DNA of 64,000 nt from Flavobacteriales bacterium (GTDB lineage Bacteria; Bacteroidota; Bacteroidia; Flavobacteriales_D; Sanyastnellaceae), in assembly GCA_016722445.1 (NCBI GenBank), contig JADKIZ010000003.1, positions 62,001-126,000 of the forward strand, in the 5' to 3' direction. The notes under the pieces were generated by a model. It searched no databases. It was not told the origin of the DNA and saw only the letters and a program-made list of their open reading frames with translations. Below are positions 35,916 to 44,765 of the stretch, one piece after another. Position 1 is the stretch's first letter, and every line of letters begins with the position of its first letter. The position numbers and the translations under genes are program-made.

Positions 35916-38900
35916 TTAGTTTTGAATAACAACACGGTAAGTTGCCTCACCTGTTGCATTCAACACACGCAGATAATATGTTCCTGCAGACATTTCATTT
36001 GTTTCAATGCGCAACACACCATTGTTGAATTGCGTCGCAGAAATACTTTGAACCAATTTACCAGAAGCATCTGTGAGATCGATTGACGCACCACTTAATG
36101 GAACTTCAGTCACCACCAAAATATCTTGACCCTTCTGAACTGGGTTTGGATAAATTCTGATGTTTTCCTGATTATCGAGATCAGCAACATTGACAACCAC
36201 GTTAATATCGAAATAATCCGGATAAACAATGTTCTCCAAATCATTTCCTGCTAAGTCTTTGGCGCCATTCAAATTAACATCCACATCAGGAAGTGAAGGA
36301 ACAACAGCAGGTACAGCATAAGCCGTGGTATAAGTTGTATTGTTTAACCATTCAGAGTTGCCAGCATCGTAGGATAGTACACCAGAAGCATTTTCAACCG
36401 GGAATGACACGACTGGATTGACATTGGTATTCATAGGCTCATCGAAAACAGTAACAATACTAAATCCAGTTGTAGCATTTGCACTGGTGATGTTATAAGT
36501 ATTGGCCAATAACATGGTCACCTCTGGATTTTTTGTATCGATCTCAAACAGTGCATCAAATTGTGCAGCGCTGTTTTGATCATTACCAGCATTATCAACT
36601 CCATTATCTACAACGATTCCGATATCTGACAATTCCTCATTGGCATCAGAAACAAGATATGAAGCTACGAACGTCTGATCTGACAACCATTGCGAATCAA
36701 CAAAGCTGAAACTGTTCACGAGAGGATCTTCACCGGTGAAAGAAATATTCGGGGAAGTGCTTTGGTTCATCACATCATCAAATGTCAATGTCACATTGAA
36801 AATGGCACCGTTATCAATATCAGCGATGAGTGTATTATTTAGTTCAATGTTGGTGACTTCAGGATTTTTCGTATCGATGTCAAACAAATCAGCGGTAATA
36901 CCACCATTGGTTTCATTGCCCGCATCATCAGAAGCCGCTGCAACCAATACATCTATCGCTTCAACTTCAACATTCGAATCAATCAAGTCAAAATGCGCCA
37001 CAAATGTGGTGTTGTCTGACCATGAACTCAAACCACTGTTGTAAGACAACCCCGCGCTGGAAGCATCTTCAGTTGGAAAAGAAACCACAGGATTAACGGA
37101 TGCATTCATTTCTTCGTCGAAAACAATAGAAACCTGAACTGCATCTGTGGCCACATTAGAATCATCAAGAATGTTGTCATTCACCACGATTGAACTGATT
37201 TGAGGATTGCGGGTATCCACCACAAACAAACCAGCATTTGAAGCATCAATTTGCAAATTTCCAGCAAGGTCTAAAGAACCAGTCACATCTACCGTGATAC
37301 CAGACAATTCAACATCACTATCATTGATATCGTATACCGCATGATAGACGTTGTCACTTGTCCAGCTACTTGCTGATTCATTCAAAGTAAGTGTTGAGGT
37401 CAAATCCTGACCAGTGAAAACAATCACTGGAAAGTCTGCACCCATCGCTTCGGTGAAAGTGAAATCAAGTGCGAAACTTGCATTGCCTGAATTCGCATCG
37501 CTGATTATTGGTTCGTTTGCTGTAACCGAGAGTACTTCTGGATTTTTGGTATCGATGCTCACAGGAATGCTGAAAGCAGGAGTGATCACTTTACCGTCAA
37601 GGTCAGTTGCAGCAGAAATTTTGAATACCACATTGCTCATCACAGCATCAAGATCAACTACGTCGTAAGTCAAAGTAAATTGATTCGCAGAAGTCCAAGC
37701 AGATGAAACAGGCAACAATGTTGTTCCCACAGGATCAGAACCAGTCAACTGAATGGTTGGCAGGATAGATTGATCCATGTTTTCTGAGAATGTGAAATTG
37801 ACTGTGAATGTATTGTCGGCGAGCAGATCGCTGATGATTTGCGCGTTTGGTGAAATATTGATCACGTGAGGAATACCTTGTGACATAAAACCGTTGGCAA
37901 AATCAAAAGCTTCTGGGCCTACAATCATACCCGTTCTTCTTCCAGGGATATCATCGATTGGCGGGTGAAGACCACCATAAATACGCGACAAACAACATTG
38001 GTCAGAAGCATCTGTATACTTAGCCCATTGCATGGTTACATCCACAGATGGACCAGGAGATGCGGTGAGGAATTGATTTTGTTCTGCTACGAATTCGCCC
38101 ATACCGCCAGGGAAATATTCAGATCCTGTAATTCTGGTGAGGACTTCTGCAGCGGCACGAGAATAGGTAGAGTGACCAGAGTAGTATCCAGGAAATGGAG
38201 GAGTTACAAAAGTGTGTTTTTGGAATGTCCACCAATTTTCACCGAGGATCCATCCCACTCCGTCCTGACCAGTTGCAGCAACTGGACCACGGAAAGTGTA
38301 GAGCTTTACTTTATTTACATTTTCATCAAAAGCACCAGCGAGAGGATCACCAGATTGCACAAGTTCGATATATCCTGAAAGAAATGGAATACCAGCTGGA
38401 TCATAGTTTGGCAACATCGGATCACTGCATTGACCATGATCGATCATATAACGAATGGCCATAACAGGACGAGTGAAATCGTAATATCCTTTTGCACTCC
38501 AGCAAGAGATGGCAGCGTCGTGAACTGCACCACCTAATGCAAGATAAGAACGCACATCCCATTCCAGATCAGAAAGAAGTGGTCCCTCGCCCATCCAACG
38601 TTTTTCAACAAGTGGATGATCACTCACGTAGTTCATGATGGTGAACCAGTGACCAGGAGGCGTTTCAGAACTTGGACCATCTGCCCAAAATTCTGCGAGG
38701 CATCGTGTGTAGTCTGCTCTGGGAACCACTTGAGATTCATAAGGAAGGCCGGTTACTGGATTTACAGTATAACCGACACTTGGATCACCGCCATTGAATT
38801 CATCATAAAATGCTTTGAACTCTTCAAAAGTTTGCGGGTAAGAAGCTTCATCAACATTTCCGATGGCGGAAGGTGAAATTTCTTTCATGACACCATCACT

Positions 38901-39815
38901 TACATCGTGGAATGAATGCCAAAGGATGACAACAATATTACCCCATCTCCAAAAATCTTCATCCCACTGAACAGGATCGGTTACAGTAGTATCGAGATAA
39001 ACTGGAGGTCCAGGGTCATGATAAACATTCCAAGAAAAATTATCTCGTATATGAACTGTTGCGTCTGTTTCATCATCCATTGCAAACGGTACAAGATTGC
39101 CCCATTCTGCTGACAGTGCAGGAGCACCAGTAGGTAGAGGATTGTTGTTCTGATCGAGAACGATATCTAGACCAAGTGGCTGCCAGCGGTTACCATCAAA
39201 TTGCAAAGGATTTCCGGCCAATGCTGGAAATAAATTTCCATTCGAGGTTTGATAATAGGTGTTGGCATAATTACCAAGTTGATTGGCACCATCTGAAGTT
39301 GCAAACTGATTCACTTTAGAGGCGATATAATTTCCAAGTTTTGCGGGATCACCATCGGAATAATCTGTGCTGGTGATGGATGTATTGTATCCCAACTCAG
39401 CCATTTTACTTTCAATGTATCCATTGATCGTGAGATAATTTGCTGATGGTACAAGCGAAGGAGAATAACGTGCCTTCAAAAAACGATACATCGCATAAGA
39501 AATACACTCGTTCTGTGCCGCTTCCAAATCGTCCGGAACTTGAATACCATTGTATGGACATTCAATCGCTCCCCATGTTTTACCTAAAAAATAGGTGTCG
39601 GCATCATCATCAAATGCAGCCCACGCATCGTACATGACCACAGCGGCATGGCACAATGTTCTTGCACCAACGGTCGGTCGTGCAAAATCCTTTCGGATAC
39701 AATTGAGGTTAACTTCATTCCATTGTCTGGCGATAGATTCTTCTTGACCAAACACGGAAATGGTAGAAATGATAAATGCAGCACATAGGAGTGCGGACTT
39801 AGAAATCCAATTCAT
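35916..39815 (-). CDS. Vanadium-haloperoxidase-like secreted protein with five Ig-like repeats and T9SS domain (copy 2)
   Basis: The 1299-residue protein is uninterrupted and serves as the reference for copy 1. A signal peptide (to about residue 24) precedes the PAP2/vanadium haloperoxidase-type domain. Vanadate ligands are kept: AKGYYDFTRPVMAIRYM (K/R seven apart), FPGYYSGHSTYSRAAAEVL, and LSRIYGGLHPPIDDIPGRRTG (R/H six apart). Five Ig-like repeats of about 100 residues follow, most starting D-T-K-N-P-E-V, then a T9SS sorting domain (IYPNPVQKGQDI to the end). Export to the surface or medium is expected. Haloperoxidases use H2O2 to oxidise halides; acid phosphatases share the site, so activity must be tested. 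The gene points toward copy 1 with the receptor between them. Confidence 0.87.
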   Translation of the reverse strand: MNWISKSALLCAAFIISTISVFGQEESIARQWNEVNLNCIRKDFARPTVGARTLCHAAVVMYDAWAAFDDDADTYFLGKTWGAIECPYNGIQVPDDLEAAQNECISYAMYRFLKARYSPSLVPSANYLTINGYIESKMAELGYNTSITSTDYSDGDPAKLGNYIASKVNQFATSDGANQLGNYANTYYQTSNGNLFPALAGNPLQFDGNRWQPLGLDIVLDQNNNPLPTGAPALSAEWGNLVPFAMDDETDATVHIRDNFSWNVYHDPGPPVYLDTTVTDPVQWDEDFWRWGNIVVILWHSFHDVSDGVMKEISPSAIGNVDEASYPQTFEEFKAFYDEFNGGDPSVGYTVNPVTGLPYESQVVPRADYTRCLAEFWADGPSSETPPGHWFTIMNYVSDHPLVEKRWMGEGPLLSDLEWDVRSYLALGGAVHDAAISCWSAKGYYDFTRPVMAIRYMIDHGQCSDPMLPNYDPAGIPFLSGYIELVQSGDPLAGAFDENVNKVKLYTFRGPVAATGQDGVGWILGENWWTFQKHTFVTPPFPGYYSGHSTYSRAAAEVLTRITGSEYFPGGMGEFVAEQNQFLTASPGPSVDVTMQWAKYTDASDQCCLSRIYGGLHPPIDDIPGRRTGMIVGPEAFDFANGFMSQGIPHVINISPNAQIISDLLADNTFTVNFTFSENMDQSILPTIQLTGSDPVGTTLLPVSSAWTSANQFTLTYDVVDLDAVMSNVVFKISAATDLDGKVITPAFSIPVSIDTKNPEVLSVTANEPIISDANSGNASFALDFTFTEAMGADFPVIVFTGQDLTSTLTLNESASSWTSDNVYHAVYDINDSDVELSGITVDVTGSLDLAGNLQIDASNAGLFVVDTRNPQISSIVVNDNILDDSNVATDAVQVSIVFDEEMNASVNPVVSFPTEDASSAGLSYNSGLSSWSDNTTFVAHFDLIDSNVEVEAIDVLVAAASDDAGNETNGGITADLFDIDTKNPEVTNIELNNTLIADIDNGAIFNVTLTFDDVMNQSTSPNISFTGEDPLVNSFSFVDSQWLSDQTFVASYLVSDANEELSDIGIVVDNGVDNAGNDQNSAAQFDALFEIDTKNPEVTMLLANTYNITSANATTGFSIVTVFDEPMNTNVNPVVSFPVENASGVLSYDAGNSEWLNNTTYTTAYAVPAVVPSLPDVDVNLNGAKDLAGNDLENIVYPDYFDINVVVNVADLDNQENIRIYPNPVQKGQDILVVTEVPLSGASIDLTDASGKLVQSISATQFNNGVLRIETNEMSAGTYYLRVLNATGEATYRVVIQN

Positions 39816-40194
39816 GAGCAGTACGTATTAGTTGTTAGTCGGATACAGAACAAAATCATTTTATATCCGATTGGCGGTAAATCTAAAAAAAGTAATTTAA
39901 CAAAAATGTGATATATGTCAATGAATAAGACGAAACATTTTGTTACGGTTTTGATTTACAGACATTTACAGTATTCAATAAATCACACGACAAGTTGCAA
40001 GGTCATTTTCAACGGCATTTCGTTGCGTTGTTGGAAAGGATAAAACCTTTGTTCATGCAGTGCACATGTCGCCTAAAAGATGAGCCTCCCGATCCAAATT
40101 AACCAGGAATTTTTCTTTAAAAAAATTTCAATAAAGACAAAACACTTGAAAAGTAGATTCAAAAAGAACGTTCCAAAATAAATCCTATTCTGAT
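39816..40194. other. AT-rich intergenic region upstream of haloperoxidase copy 2
   Basis: No gene is seen. On the minus strand, TTTTTG followed by TAGATTTA about 15 bases later lies roughly 70 bases before the haloperoxidase start and could be a weak promoter; the spacing is short. The rest is AT-rich without clear repeats or hairpins. Confidence 0.4.
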
Positions 40195-40797
40195 TTACTT
40201 TGTTTTAGTCGTCTCGTAAGAATAATTGTAGTCGAAACTGATGCTATACTTCACATCAATTTCGGTTGGAGGTAAACCGGACAATTGCAAATCGAAAGTC
40301 AGGTGATCGGGTTTATTTTTTATGAAAGAAGTCAGATCCGAATTGCTGGCATTGAAGTAAGCCTTTTTTTCAGAAGCATTAAAACTACCCAAAGTACCGA
40401 GTGACATTGAAACCATCGATCCAGAGGTATCCAAATATTTCAACAAGACAGAGCCACCATCCAGATATTGTTGCAGCTCGTCAAAATCATAACCACAATA
40501 CAATTCGATGGAAGAAGCTCTCACATTGGTTATTTCGAGATTACTTACAGCAACTGGCTTGCCGTCGATTGTCGTTTGCGATGCATCTGTCATAACCTGA
40601 CCAAGGATGTCTTGCCAGGGATTGGCGTTTTCCACTTCCACCGTTGTGGTATTTACAAAAGCAGCAAAATTGGTCAGGAGATCGACATAATTCTCCGATT
40701 CGTATCTGATCGAAGAAGTACCGCTGGTGGTTGAAGGGTCTTTGCGGCATGAGGTCAAGGCCATACAACATAAAATGAACAAGGCTGAAAATTTCAT
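40195..40797 (-). CDS. Lipoprotein of unknown function
   Basis: Starting at 40797 gives a textbook lipoprotein signal (KFSALFILCCMALTSCRKD) with lipobox LTSC; 36 more bases upstream are open but not needed. The mature part of about 180 residues alternates helices and strands (YVDLLTNFAAFVNTTTVEV, LEITNVRASSIELYCGYDF, DLTSFIKNKPDHLTFDLQLSG) and ends with tyrosine-rich strands. I recognise no family. It lies 41 bases downstream of the RCC1-repeat gene's stop and in the same orientation, so it may be co-transcribed with it. Confidence 0.65.
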   Translation of the reverse strand: MKFSALFILCCMALTSCRKDPSTTSGTSSIRYESENYVDLLTNFAAFVNTTTVEVENANPWQDILGQVMTDASQTTIDGKPVAVSNLEITNVRASSIELYCGYDFDELQQYLDGGSVLLKYLDTSGSMVSMSLGTLGSFNASEKKAYFNASNSDLTSFIKNKPDHLTFDLQLSGLPPTEIDVKYSISFDYNYSYETTKTK

Positions 40798-40838
40798 GGT
40801 GCGAAAATAAAACACCCTCGATTTCATTGGCACCTCAC

Positions 40839-42236
40839 CTATTTCGAAACCACAAAATCGCCTTGCCAGATTTTGTCATCCGTAGCGAGTACCGTCAGAT
40901 GATAGAAACCACTTGGAGACGATTCCAAAGAATAATATGCGACATAATTGCCATCATAAATCAACTGACCTCGCGCATCGAATATCCTCATCCATTTGCC
41001 TTGACCGGAAGAAGATGGTAATACGATGCGGAATTCATTTTGAACCGGGTTTGGATAAATGCCCATAGCTTCATTTGATCCAATTTCTTCTTCTTGAACC
41101 GACACTGATACGACGCATGACCAAGTCGTGATGTCAGGGTTTTCTGAGTCGCCTAGCTGGCCGATATAATCAGAACCTGTTACACAAACGTATGTATTAC
41201 CTTGTCTGCGTGCGAGACTATGAGAACCGATCACCACTGCACCAGATATAGTTCCTGGAGCTGCAGAAACTTGAAGCCATTCATGGTCACCATCAATGAG
41301 GTGAGGTGAATTATATTGTGTAGTTGTACCATCACCAAGCTGACTTGCACCATTGTATCCCCATCCAAAGAGATGATGATCTGCATCTATTGCAAAGGCA
41401 TAACCTCCACCGGCTTCAATATCTATCCATTCATTTTGCACACCTATTTGAATAGGCAGATTACTGGATGATATATTCTCAATACCCAATTGTCCATTCC
41501 CATTAAAACCACATGTCCATAAGGTAGAATCGCTACGAAGCATGATAGAATATTCGAATCCACAGGAAACTTTCAGGTATTCATGCTGATCATCAATTAA
41601 AGTTGGAATGAACAAATCGACATTACCACCATTTCCGAGCTGACCAAATTCATTCAAACCCCATCCCCAAAGGTGATTGTTTTCATCCAATGCCAGAACA
41701 TGATAACCACCTGCTGCAATAGACTTCCAATTTGTTCCGATACCAATTTGCACGGGAACTAAACTATTGTCGGTAGAATTATTTCCAAGTTGGCCACTGA
41801 TATTCCAACCCCATGACCAAAGGGAAGCGTCCGATTTGATGCCATAGGTAGATGCCTAACCAGCGTAAACGCCAATCCAATTGTTATCCGATCCGACTTG
41901 CATCGGAACATCATAATTGATATCATCACCGATGCCAAGTCCACCCAATAAGTTATAACCCCAACCCCATAATGTACCGTTTTGTTTGATGGCCATGGTG
42001 TGAAATGCTCCGCATGAAACCAAATCCCAATCGGCATCTGTACCTGTTTGAACCGGAACATCAATCGAGGCATCATCATATGCAATCTGGCCATTCAAAT
42101 TACTACCCCAACCCCACAAAGTGTGATCTGAATTAAGGGCATAAGAAAATTCAGTACCAGTTTCAACTTGCAGATAAGGCTGGGAGCTGGTGCTCATGCT
42201 GAACAGCATAATACAAAGGGTAGATAGTGATTTCAT
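40839..42236 (-). CDS. RCC1-repeat surface protein with T9SS domain, interrupted by an in-frame TAG
   Basis: A signal peptide is followed by six or so RCC1-type repeats of about 50 residues, each with a G-x-x-L/I-W-G-W-G-x-N-x-x-G-Q-L-G motif (for example HTLWGWGSNLNGQIA, NGTLWGWGYNLLGGLG, NHLWGWGLNEFGQLG). The C-terminus (IYPNPVQNEF onward) is a T9SS sorting domain. The frame is continuous over 1398 bases apart from a TAG at 41858-41856, which falls at a variable position in a repeat (VYAG-stop-ASTYGIKSDASLWSW). Aligning this repeat with its neighbours shows no missing residues, so this is a point nonsense change or base-call error. RCC1-type beta-propellers mediate binding; the partner is unknown. 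Confidence 0.8.
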
Positions 42237-42550
42237 AGCGTAATTATTAAATGATTTGGAAAGGTAAACTTAAATCCGAATCATGCAGTCGAAATCTATT
42301 ACAGCGCTGAAACCCTTCAACTACGTGCACCCCACATCGTAACCTCATAGGGCAGGCTTGCCTTGATTTTTATTTTCACCGTATGAATGATACGCTTTCA
42401 AATAGAAATCTTGCGTTAGCGCCCGCCCTTTTTGGCTTTCAGCGCTTCATGATGATCCCGACTGTGCGCCGGGATTATCATTTCAAAATGACACAACTCA
42501 GTAAAATATTTTGCATGAATACATAAATTTACCCATGTTAATCGATTCAT
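42237..42550. other. Intergenic region with a GC-rich patch and hairpin
   Basis: No coding frame is supported. Around 42410-42475 the sequence becomes GC-rich (GCGCCCGCCC) compared with its surroundings. GATCCCG (42454-42460) can pair with CGGGATT (42470-42476). There is no T-run, so it is not a standard terminator. It could be a decayed repeat or element end. Confidence 0.35.
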
Positions 42551-44638
42551 ATGACCAAAACAATTTTCAGAAATGGCGTCTTAATGTTGCTTTTTGTTTT
42601 TAGCATGTTCATCGACCAAAAGAACTTGCATGCACAGAAAAAGGCACCTCAATACTACAACCACATTTTTTCAAATTACCTCGATGGTGAAGTATTACTC
42701 ATCAATGATGCTTATGCGATGGTTGTAGCATCAGGAAGAAATCTAGAAGTATATTCTCTGAAAACAGGGTTCATGGTTAAATCATTTCAAATTCCTTCTA
42801 AAACCGAGCCTTATTCAGAGATCACCTATTACAAACCTTGGGCGAGTTTTGAAGCCAAAGTTCAGATGTATTACGACAAGTATCATAGAGACATTACAGA
42901 TCCGGAATTGGTGCCTGAACCCATTTGGGAAGTCTTGTTGTCACCTGAATACAAAACCAAACAGAGTGATGACGGCAAGGGATATGATGTAATCCTCGCA
43001 GATGGAACCAAAATGTTTTTTCCTGTACCTTCTTCATGGCAACGTGGAGCACCACACTATTGTGCCGCTAGAAATAGCCTTGTCATAGTGAATAATCAAA
43101 GATCATCGCCCTATATGGTCGATCTCAAAATATTCGGACTTATTGAGGTAAACAGCAAAGGAGAAATCACCAACCACATTGCAGATCCTGTCGAATCCGC
43201 GTCAGACGTTTTGATTTACGGATCGCGCGTACTTCTTACTGACAGGGTGTATGATTTGGCTTCGAAAAACAATTTCGATTTGACTTCTTTCGGTGTTCGA
43301 AAAACATTTAGCATTCACGACAACCATATTCTTGTTTGTTTCAACAGCGACAACGAAGAACATCAAACCATCAAACTTGTAGATTTAAACAACAACAAGG
43401 AGATACTGCAATTCAAAGATGTGTATTCTTCACTTGTGCTATCACCGGATTTACGCACCATCGTTCGATATAAAGTAAATGGCGAAAGCCACGGTTTACG
43501 GGCTTTCGTATCTACATTGGATGATAAAACCATTGTCGAATTGGTTTGTCCCGATGCACAAAAAAACTTTGAAGAAGCCCAGAAAAGCGCCGCAGAATAT
43601 GAACGGAAAACGGCCTTCAATAAAAAACTCTATCAGGATTTTATGGCGGATAAATCCAACAGATTGCAACAATTTCAAAACGCCACGAACACATTCCTCA
43701 AAGAAGCGACATCCAACGGATGGACAGTAGAACAAGATTTGTCAAACAGCTCCAAGGAGTTTTCCGTGAGCGAATTCAACCAAGTCGCCATAACACCACA
43801 AGACAGTATCCACCTTCAAGAGAATTACATTTACTGGATTGTATGTATATCGGCACTTCCGATGATGGAAAACCGCATTCAATTTTATCGAGGAATTCCC
43901 TTTTTCCCCTATTTTTTTGTTGGAGAATATGATTATGGCAATGAGTTCACCCGTGACTACCTCGTGACTCATACAGGTTTGATTCATCCTTCGGAAAACA
44001 TCAATCTTTCTTTAAGAGTCACAACCGGATATCCCGTTTACTACGCAGAAACCAAATCACTACCTGAAGGTATGACCAGATACTTTTTGTTCCGAAAGAA
44101 AGCAAGTGATAAGTCATTTGAACTGCCACCATTTGCCGGAGCTACTTTACCGGTTCACTACCATCATGATTTTGATGAACGATTTGCAGATTGCATGAAA
44201 TATTACCATGAAAACCTGCGGGCAGAAGCAGAAAGACAAAGATTGGAAACATTGAAAAAACTACCGACATATACTCCGCCTCAACCAGGGTCAGCTTTAT
44301 ACAATTTGCAAATGCAAATCGATGCAGCCGTTCCAGCAACGTGGTCTACATGTCCTTCTTGCGGTGGCAGTGGAGTAAGTTCATCGGCATGCTCTTGTTG
44401 TTCAGGACATGGATCTATTGCAGTAAAAAGGCAAGTTTTTCATAAAATGTCAGAGAAAACTGACGAGGTATATAGACCAGATGGGCCACAAGGGGCAGGA
44501 TATTACACCCGCACTAGTCCTATTGGATATTACAAAACGGAAACGTCTTCTGAATCATGCGAATGTTGTGACGGTGCCGGATTATTGATTGGTCGTGGCA
44601 TCTGCTCACAATGCAATGGTGCGGGTAGGGTAAAGTAA
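42551..44638 (+). CDS. Exported protein with DnaJ-like zinc-finger tail
   Basis: A signal-like N-terminus (about residues 1-29, ending LHAQ) leads to a region with beta-propeller-like strands (GEVLLINDAYAMVVASGRNL, LVLSPDLRTIVRY), then a helical, charged part (about 335-400). The last 90 residues contain four CxxCxGxG motifs: CPSCGGSG, CSCCSGHG, CECCDGAG and CSQCNGAG. This is the cysteine-rich zinc finger of DnaJ/Hsp40, which binds two zinc ions. No J domain is present, and a periplasmic location would be unusual for this module. Function unknown; a secreted chaperone or thiol-redox protein is possible. It has no T9SS sorting domain. Confidence 0.72.
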   Translation: MTKTIFRNGVLMLLFVFSMFIDQKNLHAQKKAPQYYNHIFSNYLDGEVLLINDAYAMVVASGRNLEVYSLKTGFMVKSFQIPSKTEPYSEITYYKPWASFEAKVQMYYDKYHRDITDPELVPEPIWEVLLSPEYKTKQSDDGKGYDVILADGTKMFFPVPSSWQRGAPHYCAARNSLVIVNNQRSSPYMVDLKIFGLIEVNSKGEITNHIADPVESASDVLIYGSRVLLTDRVYDLASKNNFDLTSFGVRKTFSIHDNHILVCFNSDNEEHQTIKLVDLNNNKEILQFKDVYSSLVLSPDLRTIVRYKVNGESHGLRAFVSTLDDKTIVELVCPDAQKNFEEAQKSAAEYERKTAFNKKLYQDFMADKSNRLQQFQNATNTFLKEATSNGWTVEQDLSNSSKEFSVSEFNQVAITPQDSIHLQENYIYWIVCISALPMMENRIQFYRGIPFFPYFFVGEYDYGNEFTRDYLVTHTGLIHPSENINLSLRVTTGYPVYYAETKSLPEGMTRYFLFRKKASDKSFELPPFAGATLPVHYHHDFDERFADCMKYYHENLRAEAERQRLETLKKLPTYTPPQPGSALYNLQMQIDAAVPATWSTCPSCGGSGVSSSACSCCSGHGSIAVKRQVFHKMSEKTDEVYRPDGPQGAGYYTRTSPIGYYKTETSSESCECCDGAGLLIGRGICSQCNGAGRVK

Positions 44639-44765
44639 TTCGCCAGACGAACAACATTGAAATAATAAAGTCCGACATTGGGGCAAAGAATGCCGCATTC
44701 CGAACCAAACTCAGTGATGGTCACGCGGTTATGGCTATTTTCGTTTTTTAACCCAGCATAACCTT

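Noticed and set aside
11227..41858. Reassigned stop codons to explain in-frame TAA in argS and TAG in the RCC1 gene
   Set aside because: TAA and TGA end many intact genes here, and gap ends with TAG, so the standard code holds.
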